Positions 11,928-23,947 of a stretch of DNA of 64,000 nucleotides are shown here, in pieces. How positions within the stretch are numbered: the first letter of the stretch is position 1; every line of letters begins with the position of its first letter. A program made the translations under genes and the position numbers. Source of the stretch: Mesostigma viride. Its lineage: Eukaryota > Streptophyta > Mesostigmatophyceae > Mesostigmatales > Mesostigmataceae. The stretch covers positions 295,758 to 359,757 of the forward strand of contig RPFO01000288.1 of NCBI GenBank assembly GCA_009746045.1. Direction: 5' to 3'. Below the pieces are notes generated by a model. That model did no database searches and was not told the origin of the DNA. It saw only the letters and a list, made by a program, of their open reading frames with translations.

Positions 11928-12500
11928 TGTTACGTCGCGTAACAATTTGTTGTAGTTACGGACGTAAATTAGGTCTTTTGCCTCGGTTGTCCCTAGGTTT
12001 ACGTTTAGGCTCCTACCGGGACATTATTGTCCTCGTAACAGTACCGTGGTACATTGGGTGCCGTTGGGCGCCGCGCCGCGTACTTTACTAGTGGTCCTGA
12101 TCCGGTGGTGGAATGTAGTGGACCAGCGTGCATCAGTAGATGTAGTGGACCAGCGTGCATCTGTAGGCGAGGGCCATGTTGGCCCGAGCGTGTTGGACCG
12201 TTGGTGACCATTTATGCGCGTTCTACCCCTTGTGTGTGCACTCGGCGTGTGTTAAATGAATTAACACATATAGGCTTGGGTCACGGCAGTGTAGTTGTGT
12301 TTCCTTCCTCTATTCCTGGAGTAAACGGGTTTTGATAAATGGTTGTATGGCGTATTATAGTAACACTTACGTTAATGCATTGAGATCAGCTCCGTCACGT
12401 TCGTCTTTCGCCAGAGGGTTAAGTAGAGGAGGCCTGACCAGTTTAGGTAGTATCAGGCCCATTAGAGGTAGAGGTGGAGGTAGATATCCGCGGCGTAACA
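11928..12500 (+). repeat. 5' LTR of the Gypsy element
   Basis: 573 bp, TGTTACG...CGTAACA. Contains an internal duplication of about 25 bp around GGACCAGCGTGCATC (12120 and 12150). Confidence 0.92.
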
Positions 12501-12501
12501 A

Positions 12502-12510
12502 TGGTTCCGG
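12502..12510 (+). other. Candidate primer binding site
   Basis: TGGTTCCGG starts one base after the 5' LTR. This matches a tRNA 3' end CCGGAACCA; which tRNA cannot be told from here. The leader from here to 13033 contains no recognised gene. Confidence 0.6.
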
Positions 12511-13033
12511 AGGAACTTCAGTAGGTAGTGAACGAGACGACTATCCCTTGCCACATACACCTTTTCAAGACCCCTTCCGCGTCCAGGAACAAGAAGTCGA
12601 CACTTCCTTGATAGGTAATGGGCGGGTCGCCTTCAAGCTAGGAGAGTAGTGCTGCCCGTTTCGGGACACGCTCTACCTAGAAGCTAGACCTGCTCACAGC
12701 GGATAAATCCTTTCGTAGTTAGCCTGTCCTTCGCCTTGTTTTCCTGCTTACGGTTGTTTCCTGTCTTAGATAGGGGAGTATTACTGTTCGGAGACGATTA
12801 GCGTCGCAGTACCTACACCTTTTTCCTTGTGCTGCTGCTTTATTAGACGGCCGCACCCGCAGAGTTACGGGGCGCTGTGTTAGGACGAGCGCTGGGATAT
12901 CCGGCCGCTGACTTAGGACGAGAGCTGGAAACTCCCGCCCTCCTTCTTCTTTCGGTGATCCAGATCGTCCAGCTAAGTCGCCTACCCCTACCTCGTCTAG
13001 CTTGACATCACAAGACACGCCAGGTGAGTTATC

Positions 13034-13426
13034 ATGAGTCAACGTCGTGTTTTTACTGCGCCTTCCCATTCATCTAGTGATAATAGTTTAGCTAAGTATT
13101 ACGTAGTTATTACCCCTCAATGGTCAGCCATTTTCCTCTCTTGGTCAGATGCTAGGAAGATAGTGCAAAACCGTACATATAATGTAATTAGGTATAAGAA
13201 ATTTGTTACCTTCGAGGAAGCTCAACAATTCCTTATAGACCATAGCGTATCAGATCTAGGCCTACACGTACGTTCTACTCCTCATGGTCGCCCTCCTGTA
13301 GAAGCTCTAGATTTTGCTACCCCTCCTTCGTCTCCCCCTAAGAGGGCTGCATCCTCATCTAGCTTAGATACTCCTCTCACCTTAGAATTCGGTTCCCTAT
13401 CCATTACTGTTGTTAAAAAGGATTGA
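13034..13426 (+). CDS. Small ORF resembling RNase H1 N-terminal / caulimovirus viroplasmin domain
   Basis: 130 codons from an ATG with its own stop, between leader and gag. Residues about 22-68 (YYVVITPQW, FLSWSDARKIV, RYKKFVTFEEAQQFL) match the hybrid-binding fold: aromatic start, Trp in the middle, then Tyr-Lys-Lys-Phe and a Glu-Glu-Ala helix. In RNase H1 this fold binds RNA-DNA hybrids and in caulimoviruses it is part of the inclusion-body protein. The rest is Ser/Pro-rich. Its place upstream of gag as a separate protein is unusual for Gypsy elements. The frame is intact while pol is decayed. Role inferred: helper in reverse transcription or particle assembly. Confidence 0.6.
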   Translation: MSQRRVFTAPSHSSSDNSLAKYYVVITPQWSAIFLSWSDARKIVQNRTYNVIRYKKFVTFEEAQQFLIDHSVSDLGLHVRSTPHGRPPVEALDFATPPSSPPKRAASSSSLDTPLTLEFGSLSITVVKKD

Positions 13427-13550
13427 TTTAAATTGTTCCTTTCTTTTAAGCCATTAAAATCTTTTCCTTTTCTTTCCTTGCCTTATATTAGGCCTTGTCC
13501 TTTATCCTTGTTGCTTTCAGTTAGATTTTTGATCATTTACTTAAACAAAA

Positions 13551-15288
13551 ATGGATCCAGTGGGTGGTAACATGTCGCCTATACCTACCAATACTCCTAC
13601 TATGATAATAATAATAATAATATAACAACCATAACAACAATCGTGGTAACCGACGGGACTCACTTGAAACGGTGCACCATCTCACTCCTCAAGGTAATCT
13701 TCGTGCCTCACCTCCTTCTCCTCTTGCTGATGGTCGCCGTCGTCCCTCACTTACCCCTCCTACCTATGAACAACGTCAACGTATGCAAGTCAGATTTAGT
13801 GATGACCCTTCCCTTACCCTGAACCAGGCCCCTGCCCCTCCTGCAACCTTGGCTCAACCCTCCAGCAGGTCCTCACTAACTAACAATGTTTTTAGGCCTC
13901 CTTCCCACCCTGTTCCTTCCATGCCTGCTCTTAACACGGGTCGTGCCTCTGCCCCTGTCGGTCCTTCTGGGCGCCCTAGTGCAGTTCCCTTTTACCCACC
14001 TGCTTCCTGGTCCTACCCTGAGACGGCCTATGAGGCAGCCCAGGTCCCTACCCGTGTGGCTGATTTAGAAGTTAATAGTGATTTCAGCACCATGCCCTTA
14101 GATGACAGAAATTATGATCATTTTGCCTATTCCTCTCTTCGTGAGCAATATACTGTCCCCTTCTCTTATGGGCACCAGCCTGAAACGGTGGCCCCGTCTA
14201 GACCCCTACCCAAGACTTTTCCTCTTCCTTCCTTCTATCCCGCTTATGTAGCAGTGGAAGATAGTGGCCCTATGGGAAAAACTGACTCTTCTAATCCCCC
14301 TAAGCCCCCTGCTCTTCCCCTCTTTGCTAACCTTCCCAAGCTGGATGTCAAGTCTACCCCTCAACAGTTTTTCACCTTTATTATGTTGCTTACACAGAAC
14401 ACGGAGTCGTGGCAGAATCATAATAGATGGCGTCTTTCTGATGCTGTATTAGTTCCTCACTATCTCACAACCTGTATTACTCCTGAGCTTGCTAACCTCA
14501 TTCAGTGTGAGTCTTTGGCCTCTCATGCCTACCCTAACTCTGTAGCAGAATTGTTTAAGCGTTTAGAGAACCATTTAGTCCCTCCTGATTCAGATTGGCA
14601 GGATAGATTAGCCTTTGGTACCTTGCAGCAGGGTACTAAATCATTTAAGGAGTATATGAAAGAGTTTGATGCTCAGATGGTACGAATTAGGGATTTGTCG
14701 GGTGCAGAAGTACGTGCTCGCTTCCTCCAAGGCCTCAGTAGACCCTTATTACGTGAAGTCAAGCGCCAGTTCTCTGCCTACCGTTTTACTGATCTGCCCC
14801 TCAAGCATGTGCGCCAGCATCTCTTGCGTGTAGCAGATTTCTTCACCACCCCTTCTCTTCCTACCCGTTCCCGTATTAATAATATTATCCTTACCCCTGA
14901 GGAGGAGAACTCCTATGTAGAAGAATTAGATATCTGTGTTACTGACCTTTCAGCCCTTGATGTCTCTCATATCACATGCTATCATTGTAAGGAAGTAGGT
15001 CATCTTAAACGTGAGTGCCCCAAGTTCCTTTCGGGTGCTCCCCCTCATCCCGACGCTCGCCCTCCTCGTACCCCTCAGCGTGCTCCTATTCGTCCTACTT
15101 CAGGACGCATTCCTTCAGCTACCCCTAGTAGGCTGAATGCTGTGCAGACAGGATCCCCAGGGTTCCCCTATGATAATCAGGCTCCCGCACCCTCTTCGCT
15201 CCCTCGTGACCCTCCAGCAGTGGCTTTTTCGCCAGGGTCTTCTTCGGGGTTAGTTCCTATGGATTTGGGGGGGGAGGGGGAACAGTAG
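13551..15288 (+). CDS. Gag of the Gypsy element (5' end out of frame)
   Basis: An open frame of 538 codons ends at 15288. It has a Pro-rich N-terminal half, a retrotransposon Gag core (TPQQFFTFIMLL, then FKEYMKEFDAQMVRI near 14645-14690) and one CCHC knuckle CYHCKEVGHLKREC (14980-15021). The likely ATG at 13551 (MDPVGGNMSPIPTNTP) is in another frame and runs into stops within an ATAATA array at 13603-13622, so length change in that array has probably cut the start from the body. The tail ends with a G-rich run before the stop. Confidence 0.75.
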
Positions 15289-15340
15289 GCCTGTCAGCCG
15301 GGGGTAACCTGGACAGGTCCTTAGATAGTACCCCAGATAA

Positions 15341-15945
15341 AATTTTTGCCTGCCTGTTTTTATAACCTCTGTAGGAGCTGAATCTTCCCTACCACTACGT
15401 GTGCGTCCTCTTATGTTCTTGAATGGTGGTTTAACCGTCCCTCACACTGTTGTAGACCCCTTCTTGCATGCTGATGAACTCTTGAATGTCTCTGTGTTGG
15501 TAGATAGCGGTGCGGCTAGCTCCTTTGTGAGCGAGGCCCTAGTTAGACGTTTAGGACTAGTCCCTACCCCTCACACCAAACCCGTTACTGTTCATTATGC
15601 TGATGGTCGCACCAGTCATTCCCCGGGTACGGTGTCCCTTCCCATGGTTATACAAGGACGTACTGTCAACCTGACGGCCACTATAGGCCCTATCACTACC
15701 GCTGATGTATTACTAGGATTAGATTGGCACCAGGATAATAAGATTACTATTAATTATGATACCATGGTCATTTGGTTTCCAGATAGCTCTTACTGGGTAC
15801 CTGAACGTCATTATAGATTGGAAAATTTATCCTTGGTAGATATTACTCCTCCTACACCTGTTGATCCTCCTGTAAGACCTATACCTGAAGTATTAATGTC
15901 AAATGACGAATTACGTTCTGAATTAAAGCAAAATGGATACCTATT
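15341..15945 (+). CDS. Gypsy protease region
   Basis: Open in a different frame from gag, from 15341, with a first ATG at 15413. Aspartic protease motif VLVDSGAASSFVSEAL (15497-15545) carries the catalytic Asp in DSG, and VLLGLDWH (15707-15730) is the matching second motif. It would cut the Gag and Pol precursors. The frame is lost near 15935, where reverse transcriptase continues in another frame. How it is joined to gag (frameshift, splicing or decay) cannot be told. Confidence 0.8.
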
Positions 15946-17779
15946 ATGTATGTTCCTTCAGTTAGAAGTACAGAGATACCTATCACTAATAATAGTGTGG
16001 ATATAGATGTAAATACAGTGGATACAATAGGAGTAGGATTTACTGAAAATGAAATAGTAAGATACATGGCTGTGATAGATTCCTCAAAAGTATTTGAAGA
16101 AAAGACTCCTTCTTATCCTCCTCCTCGTTCTGTTTTACACCGTGTAGTTATCAAGGACGGTGCAGTTCCTACGCACTCTCCGATGTATAGAATGGGCCCT
16201 ACCGAGTTAAAGGAACTAAAACAGATTTTAGTGTCATTATTAGAAGCAGGATTGATAGAGCCTAGTAACTCCCCCTACTCAGCTGGTGTCCTGTTAGTTC
16301 CTAAGCCAAATGGCAAGTTTCGCCTAGTTACTGATTATAGGAAGTTGAATGATATTACTGTGAAATCTAAATACCCTCTACCTCGTATTGATGATATATT
16401 TAATAAGGTTAAAGGTTCCACTTGTTTCACAGTACTGGATTGTGCGGATGGTTTTTGGCAGTTGCGGATAGCTCCTGAGGATTGCCATAAAACCGCCTTT
16501 GCTACCCCTTTTGGTCATTACCAGTTTAGAGTAGCGGCTATGGGACTCTGTAACTCGCCTGCCTCTTTTCAAATGTTAATGAATGAAGTGCTTAGACCTG
16601 TTATGGGAAATTCTCATCTTCCTCAGGTGTCCTCTGATCTAAAGGATCCTCCTTCTCCTCTGTTTCTTTATCTGAGCATGACCGTTCTTGTGCTCAAGCT
16701 TACTTAGATGATATTCTTATTTACTCTCCTGATTTTGAAACGCACCTACGTGATTTAAAGAAAGTATTAGAAATAATGGCTGAAAATTCTTTGTGGGCGC
16801 GCCGTGCTAAAGTGCGTTCGGGTAGGAGTGTCCCATTTTTAGGGCACGTTCTGTCAGATGCCGGGGTCGCTACCGACCCGGATAAAACTAAGTCAATTCA
16901 GGAATGGCCTACTCCTACCGACGTTAAAGGTGTACGTAGTTTCCTAGGAATTGCTTCTTACTATAGGCGTTTTATCCCGCGTTTCGCACTATAGCAGCCC
17001 CTATTAATCATTTATTAAAGAAGGATATCCCCTTTGTTTGGAGTAGTGAGTGTCAGTCTGCTTTTCAGTGCCTAAAATCCCTACTCCTTTCCCCTCCTGT
17101 ACTCATCCTACCGGATACTACTAAACCCTTTGTTGTGGCTACAGATGCTAGTAAAGTAGCTATAGGTGGTGTCCTTCTCCAGGATCAGGGTCAGGGCTTA
17201 CAGCCAATTGAGTATATCTCTAGGACAATGCTCCCTGCGGAGCGTAACTATCCCGTCCACCAGCAGGAACTCTTAGCTGTGGTGTATTGTTGCCACGCGT
17301 GGCAGCACTTCCTTAAAGGTGCTCAATTTGATGTCTGCCTGAATGAACCCTGTGAGCTAGATCCTTATAGGTTAGTTATCCAAACGGATCATCGTCCCCT
17401 TACCCATCTTCTCTCCCAACCCAACCTTACCCCTCGGCAAGCGCGCTGGATGGAATTTTTAGCACAGTTTTCCCCTTTTAAACTTCAGTATGTCAAGGGT
17501 GTAGATAACATAGTACCAGATGCACTCTCTCGTCGTGCAGACTATTCCTTCTTCGAGGACCTTGATGTTCTCAATACTACTCTAGTTCCTACTACTATGG
17601 GTGTAACCCCTTATGGTGAACTACCTGATGATGATTCCTATGCCTACCTCTTTCATACAGCTGTTCGCATGCCTGATCTCCTTTCTCACGTAGGACTCTC
17701 TCTCCCGTGTGAGGCCCTTCCTGTGGCCTCGGTGGGGGGGAGGGGAAAAATAAAATTTCTATACCGCTTAGCCATATAG
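15946..17779 (+). pseudogene. Gypsy reverse transcriptase and RNase H, frameshifted
   Basis: Reverse transcriptase blocks are clear: HSPMYRMGPTELKELK, LVTDYRKLNDITVKSKYPL, FTVLDCADGFWQLRIA, HYQFRVAAMGLCNSPASFQ, then YLDDILIYSPDFE with the YLDD site at 16701-16712, and FLGHVLSDAGVATDPDK. RNase H follows with VVATDASKVAIGGVLLQ (17131-17180), QQELLAVVYCC and IQTDHRPLTHLL. The frame changes between about 16615 and 16690 and again near 16990, so no single protein can be made. The region after 17690 has no clear domain. Confidence 0.88.
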
Positions 17780-17888
17780 CGACTAGGTCAGGAAAGTCTT
17801 ATGAAAACGTAGTCCCCTAGGACCTCCCCTTCTCTTCGGCAAGGCGGTAGGAGATCTCTTTAAACCTGTTCTGGATACTTCTGTAGCG

Positions 17889-19414
17889 ATGCCTACCTCT
17901 GATCTTGAACGCCTTATTAGTAGATTTACGGCCACTGAGCCGGAAGCATTAGCTGCCATTGCTGCACATCCCCAACAATTAGGCAAGCACCCTTGTAAAT
18001 TTGTAGGTGGGTTTTTATATGTGCAGATAGCAGATTCTCCCCCTCAATGGCGCCTGTATGTCCCTCCTATCTGTCGCTCCTCCTTGCTCTTTGAGTTGCA
18101 TGACTTAGCTGCTCATCAGGGTGGTAAACGGGTACGGGACCTAGTAGCCCGCTCTTATTACTGGCCTTCCCTTTATAAGGATGTGGATGAGTATGTTAGA
18201 ACTTGTCAATCTTGCCAGGAAATGAAACCCAATAATGTAGGACAGATAGCAGAACCTAGGACCTTGCCTGACCCTATCATGCCTTGGGATTCTATCATGA
18301 TGGATTTTGTAGGACCTTTTAGAAAGAATGATAGGGGCAATGCCCAAATCCTTGTGTTCATAGATCGTTTTACTCGTATGTGCCATCTTGTGCCGTGTCC
18401 TTTAGAACTCACCGCACGTGATTGCGCACGCCTATACCTCAATAATGTATATAGATATCATGGATTGAGTAGGCAGTTTATTAGTGATAAGGATAAATTA
18501 TTTACCTCAGATTTTTGGCAGCAGTTTTTCGCTGCCATCGGTACCAAGGTTACCTACGGTACTGCCTACCACTCCTCCTCCTCTCATTTAGTAGAGCGTC
18601 TTAATAGAGTAGTAGAAGAAGCGCTTAGGCACTATGTTAATGGCTCGGGTAGTGATTGGGAGGATTATTTATGTTTGGTAGAGTTCTCCCTCAACAATTG
18701 TCCCCAAGCTGCGCATGGATATACGCCCTTCTTCTTAGATACTGGAGACAGCCCCTTACCCCTACCTCTCTCTTAGCTAGTCCTCTACGGGACAAGGATG
18801 ATGTGTCCCGAGATACTGTAGAAGGTGTACAGTCCTTACTAGATAGAATGAAAACTGCTCATGACCACGCGATCTCAGGGTATCAAAAAGCTCAGGCTAA
18901 GTACCTTGCTAGGTTGCGTGCCTCCTTAGATAGACGAGCACCTGAGATAGAAGTAGGAGATCTAGTATTAGTAGAAGGCCCCCGTGTTGGCCGTTTTGCT
19001 CATAAGTTTGAAGCAGAACTGAAGGTCAAACTTAGGCCTGCCTTCTTAGGACCCTTCCATGTGTTGTCTAGGGTAGGAAATTTCTTGTATAAAGTCGATA
19101 TCCCTACCTCTTGGCAAACGCATTCAAACACCTTCCATAGGAGCCAGCTTAAACTGTACCACCCTAGTACGTTCGCTGGCAGGGAGTTAGCGCCTGCCCC
19201 TTTAGAGCATAATCCTGACACTGGGGAAGTAGAAGACGAAGTAGAAAGCATCGTGGCCCATCGAGATATCAAAAAGGGCCGCGGTACCCAGCGTCAGTAT
19301 AAAGTGAAGTGGATGTATGCTCGTAGTGAAGTAGATAAGGTTTGGTATACGGAGAGTGAGCTAGATGGGTGTAGTCGCCTGCTGCAGGAATATAAAACCC
19401 TGCACAAGCTCTAG
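17889..19414 (+). pseudogene. Gypsy integrase with C-terminal chromodomain, one frameshift
   Basis: Integrase zinc-binding part (ELHDLAAHQGGKRV ... CQSCQEMKP), catalytic core with acidic residues in MMDFVGPF, ISDKDKLF and LVERLNRVVEEAL, and NNCPQAAHGYTPFFL. The frame shifts near 18750. The continuation has a GPY-type region (LKVKLRPAFLGPFHVLSRVG) and a chromodomain-like end: EVESIVAHRD ... YKVKWMYARSEVDKVWYTE (19235-19355). Chromodomains steer integration to chosen chromatin. The segment 17780-17888 is out of frame with both neighbours. Confidence 0.85.
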
Positions 19415-19490
19415 TCGTAGGCCTTCTCCTCTCTTATGTTATGTCTGCTGTCGACGGGTGGTTGGTTGTCCCCTCCCCTCCGCAGCCGTC

Positions 19491-21789
19491 ATGACAGAGC
19501 CTACCCCTCCGGCTGAGAGCCCGCTGCCGTCCCTGCCCCTACCGGACCCTGAGCTGTATTTCGAGGCCCTTCCGGGCCGCTGGGTGTCGCGATCATGTTA
19601 CCGGGGTGGCGTTGTGCAGCCGGCCCTTCAGGCCCAACATGCGAGCTTAGTCAGGGCGGCCCTCTTCGGGGTCACGTGGTATGGTCCTTCCCCTAATGAG
19701 CCGCACCAGCTTGTCCTGCACGGGTTCGACGATGCCGGACACTGTTTGTTGGGGTGTGGTTCCGCTGTCCCGCCTTGGAACAGATAGATGCGGTTCTCCG
19801 GTGCTGCCGTGTGTTCTCCTACCTCTCTACCCCTGTGGGCCGTACCTGCCTACGGGAGGTGTTTCCTTGGCTTCCGGCTGAGGGTGATGCTGAGGTAGAT
19901 GAGAACCCCTGCGACCTTTTACGGGCCGTAGAATTCATGGAGATAGCTGATCAGGCGGCGGGACTAGCGGTTGATGGTCCTGCCCCTTCGGGCGCCCCAG
20001 CCGAGGTACATTATACTCCAGATTATTCTGCCTCGAGCGCTGCGTCCGCCTCCTCGGCGTCTGTTCCTCCCTCTCCGGTCCCGTCGTCCCCTCGGTCGAC
20101 CCGGGGTGTTGCAGTGGAGCCTACCCCTTCGGGTTTGCCTGATCCTCTTTCGGCGACGGTCTCGGCTATGCAGGCTCAGATCCAGTCCCTGACCACGGCG
20201 TTTGGGGCCTTCCTGGCGGCCCAGGCGCAGGTCCCGGCTACGCCAGCTGGATCCGCGCCTCCTACCCCTTCTGTTGCCCCGGCGACTACGGCTTCGCCCG
20301 CGCCCCCGCTGGCGCCCGCGGTCGCTGTGGTTCCGGCGGCTGCTGCGACTCCTGCTGCCTCTGCGCCTGTGACCGCTGTACCTGCGCCTACGCGCGAGTC
20401 CCCTGCCCCTGTGACCGCGCCCGCTGTCGCTGCTTCCGAGCCTCCACCAGCTCAGTCGCAGCCGTCGCGGGGCTTCTTTGGCGACACTAGCGGACTGCCC
20501 AGGCTTTGGGAGGGTGGTCCCCCGCAGAGGATTCCGGTTCCTGACTGGAGCCTGGATGGTAGTCAATCTTATGCAGGACTGCCTGTCCCTACGGGCCCCA
20601 TTTTTAACATGTGGCCTGAGGGTGCACCGGCACCGAGACCGGCGCGCCAGCTTCGGTGGCGGGTCCGTCACGGCCCCCTCTGGCTTCGGGTCCGGCGCGA
20701 CCGTCTGCTGTACCAGTGTCACCTGCGTCGGTGTCGGCTCCTGCCCCTGCTTCGGCCCCTGCCCCTTCGGCCTCTCTGTCCTTGGCTGCGGTTGTTCGGT
20801 CCACCGGCCAGGATCCTCGCGCTACCCGCGCTTCCGACTCCCTCCGGGAGTTGTCCCAGGGTGATCGGGACAGGGCTCCTTCTGTGGTGCATGCGACGCC
20901 GGAGTCGCGCGACACGCCCGTGCCTGGATGTGGTATGTCCGCACTCGCCTGCCGCCAGTGTGACCTGCCGCGCGCCTCCGCCGAGCTTGCCATCTCGCCC
21001 ATGTCCTACGGGTTTTCCCAGGTGTGTCGGGCGCCTCGGGATCGTGGCCTACCCATTGAGACTGATCGGCCTCCTTTCGACATGGTTATTTTAGCTGATC
21101 CTGTGTTCCAGGGTGAGATCCTGGTTCGGCGCGTTCTGTATCGCTGGGCTAGGCGCCACAACGACTTGGACACCTACGGTGGGTTCCAGTGGGCTTACCC
21201 TCCGCCTCTGGGCATTATGGCTTCGGATGCCCTTACGGTAGAGTTTCCTGCGGTGCCGGGTGTTACGTACACCACGGTCCTCCAGCCCATCCTCGAGTGG
21301 GATGCCCGGCGTCCGGCGCCCCTCCCGGGCCAGGGTCTAGACTCCCGCGGTCACCCTCCTCCTCGGGCCAGCGACTACCTAGAGACATTCGGGTCGCGCC
21401 AGTGTACGCGTCGGTGGCGTTCCCGCGAGATTCGGCACATCCGGTTGTGGCCGTCCAACGTGGAGCCCCTGGTAGATCTGTTTTTCCCGACGGGTATGCG
21501 CCCTCGGATCCGGTATCATCGCCTGCTCCTTCGGGCTCTCTGCCTGATCGCGGTAGAGCCTTTCCTACGCCTCTTTGCCTGCGGTTTCCTGGACTGGGCC
21601 CGGGGCCAGGTCGTTCTTACTCAGCATAGGTATTACTGGGCCTTTCTGGGCCTTTTTCCTGACGGCGTGTGGGCCGATGTTTTCCTCACTGTAGATAGGC
21701 ATGACAATGTTGAGGATGTGGCCCACTACCAGGCCTACCTGGATGTCCTGCTGGCCTCCCGTGGTACCTACCAGACGGATGGCCATTAG
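19491..21789 (+). pseudogene. Additional ORF between pol and 3' LTR of the Gypsy element, unknown function
   Basis: Starts with MTEPTPPAESPLPSLPLP (ATG 19491). The frame changes near 19775 and near 20650, but the three pieces form one logical protein of about 750 residues: an N-terminal globular part, a long Pro/Ala/Ser-rich stretch with a short predicted coiled coil (MQAQIQSLTTAFGAFLAAQ, 20170-20226), and a C-terminal part rich in Arg, Trp and Phe ending at 21789. No signal peptide or membrane segment fits an envelope protein. GC content and codon use are clearly higher than in pol, which hints at a separate origin. I do not recognise it. Confidence 0.55.
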
Positions 21790-22158
21790 ATAGAGGGCCT
21801 TAGGCCCGACCTGAGGGTGTTGTCCCTCCGGTATGTAGAGTCGCCCTCATGTTCTGGCCAGTTGACTGGTCGTTCTTGGTCCTTGGTGCTGATTGGTTTA
21901 CTCTGTGTGTCCTGCCCAGTGCCGTTCCCCCCGGCAAGGACTCCGTTCCAGGCAGTTAGGGGAACCTACCACCAGGCTTGGTGCTGGCTAACCCTACACC
22001 TCCAGGCGTGGTGGTGGAGACCGTGTGAACTATTGGTGCCTTGTATCTTGGATGGCCTGCTGACTGTGTTAGTGTGTGCTGGGTGCATTAGGTTTCCTAC
22101 CCCTTGTTTTCCTCCCTGTGCGTAGGGAGAGGGCTCCCTACCTTTGTGGGGGGGGAGG

Positions 22159-22731
22159 TGTTACGTCGCGTAACAATTCGTTGTAGTTACGGACGTAAAT
22201 TAGGTCCTTTGCCTCGGTTGTCCCTAGGTTTACGTTTAGGCTCCTACCGGGACATTATTGTCCTCGTAACAGTACTGTGGTACATTGGGTGCCGTTGGGC
22301 GCCGCGCCGCGTACTTTACTAGTGGTCCTGATCCGGTGGTAGAATGTAGTGGACCAGCGTGCATCAGTAGATTTAGTGGACCAGCGTGCATCTGTAGGCG
22401 AGGGCCATGTCGGCCCGAGCGTGTTGGACCGTTGGTGACCATTTATGCGCGTTCTACCCCTTGTGTGTGCACTCGGCGTGTGTTAAATGAATTAACACAT
22501 ATAGGCTTGGGTCACGGCAGTGTAGTTGTGTTTCCTTCCTCTATTCCTGGAGTAAACGGGTTTTGATAAATGGTTGTATGGCGTATTATAGTAACACTTA
22601 CGTTAATGCATTGAGATCAGCTCCGTCACGTTCGTCTTTCGCCAGAGGGTTGAGTAGAGGAGGCCTGACCAGTTTAGGTAGTATCAGGCCCATTAGAGGT
22701 AGAGGCGGAGGTAGATATCCGCGGCGTAACA
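22159..22731 (+). repeat. 3' LTR of the Gypsy element
   Basis: 573 bp, direct repeat of 11928-12500, preceded by a G-rich polypurine tract. About eight base differences from the 5' LTR. Confidence 0.92.
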
Positions 22732-23459
22732 ATTGAGTGTGGGCAAGTGCAAGTGCAAGGGCAAAGTATCTAGAACCTTGATGTCTAATCACTGCAAGAA
22801 AATGTCCTCAAATGAGGACATTTTAAAGATGGATACCATTTGTAATAACTCACACACGTCAACACATCCATGGGTACGGTATGGAACCATTAACTTTTAT
22901 GATATGCTCAAGAGTTGAAATGCTTTACATCCATGAAATATGCTCATTGTATAATTGTTTACGATTTATGAATGTAGGGGGGTCGTTACACGAGTGACCA
23001 AAAAGCACTCTGACAAGTCATGTTCAATGTGCCAAGAAAGAAGGCATGGCCAGGTCATGGCTGGTCCTGAAAATGCACTGAGGGTGCCCACAACATGTCT
23101 ACGTTACACCCTCGCTATCCTAGACCCTGCAGCCTGCCAGGGGGGGGGGGCACAAAATGTAACTGGCAGCCAGGGACGATGGTGCAGGCCAAATAGCAGG
23201 TGTAAAGCTAGCTCAGTCCAAAGAGTGAAACAAGAAGCAAATATTTGCGTAGGCCAAGGTTAGGTCCAAGATTGTCATTAGAGGCTTGGCTGCCACCACG
23301 GTGCTAAACCATGATGCTGAAGCCTCGCATTACATATGAAACATATTCTGAAAAAAGAGGCACGTATTGTAACACAATAACAATGTAAACATGACGAGCT
23401 CAAGTTTCCAAGCCAGTCTTCATCACTTGGACAAGAGTTAAAGCGTTAGAAACATATGG

Positions 23460-23640
23460 GCATCTAGTCGCTCTACACGTAAGCCAGCCATAATTTCAAT
23501 GCACAAGGATACACATTTCCATCACCATTCATCTTCATCATCCTGAACGACTCGAACACGCGGACAAGATAACGGCAGGCTCGAGCTACCATGGTCCGGA
23601 TTCTCCCGATTTCTGGCCTGCGCTGGTTGTCTCCTTGATA
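23460..23640. repeat. Dispersed repeat, copy 1
   Basis: Begins CATCTAGTCGCTCTACACG and ends around GCTGGTTGTCTCCTTGATA. Copy 2 at 23948-24065 has the same two ends but lacks about 60-75 bp of the middle. A diverged third copy lies at 39431-39505. Confidence 0.7.
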
Positions 23641-23947
23641 TGGGCAACATCCCAGCAAGCCTTGAAAAGCTTCAGGCAGTATATGTGTTAAATCAAACTA
23701 CCACATTGCAATTAAACACAGCGACTGCTACTTGCTGCTGTTTTGACATCGCAAGACCGTTTACCTTTTCAGTGACGCAACGGGAAAAGAAAGCACTGTC
23801 CAGCAAACTTCCGTAATTCCGCTTTGTCGCCGTTTACCGAAACAGCGATAACATTTTTGTCGCGAGGGTTTTCTAGCTCCAACTCGGACCAGCCAGCAGC
23901 AACCTCTATTGGCACCCGTGATCATTACTATCATAATACGCCGTCTA

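Larger units (their letters stand above)
11928..22731 (+). mobile_element. Ty3/Gypsy chromovirus-type LTR retrotransposon, decayed
   Basis: LTRs at 11928-12500 and 22159-22731 begin TGTTACG and end CGTAACA; the target duplication is ATTGA (11923-11927 and 22732-22736). A primer site TGGTTCCGG follows the 5' LTR at 12502, and a G-rich polypurine tract (22147-22158) precedes the 3' LTR. Content in order: leader, small hybrid-binding-domain ORF, gag, protease, reverse transcriptase, RNase H, integrase, chromodomain-like end, then a further ORF. Reverse transcriptase before integrase and the chromodomain place it with chromoviruses. The LTRs differ at about eight sites in 573 bp by eye, so it is the oldest LTR element in the window, and pol has several frame changes. 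Confidence 0.92.

Noticed and set aside
12054-12335. 93-codon frame preserved in both LTRs of the Gypsy element
   Set aside because: Conservation follows from LTR identity, not from selection on protein; no recognisable domain.
19964-20722. 252-codon Arg-rich minus-strand frame
   Set aside because: Antisense shadow of the Pro/Ala-rich GC-rich stretch in the extra Gypsy ORF.
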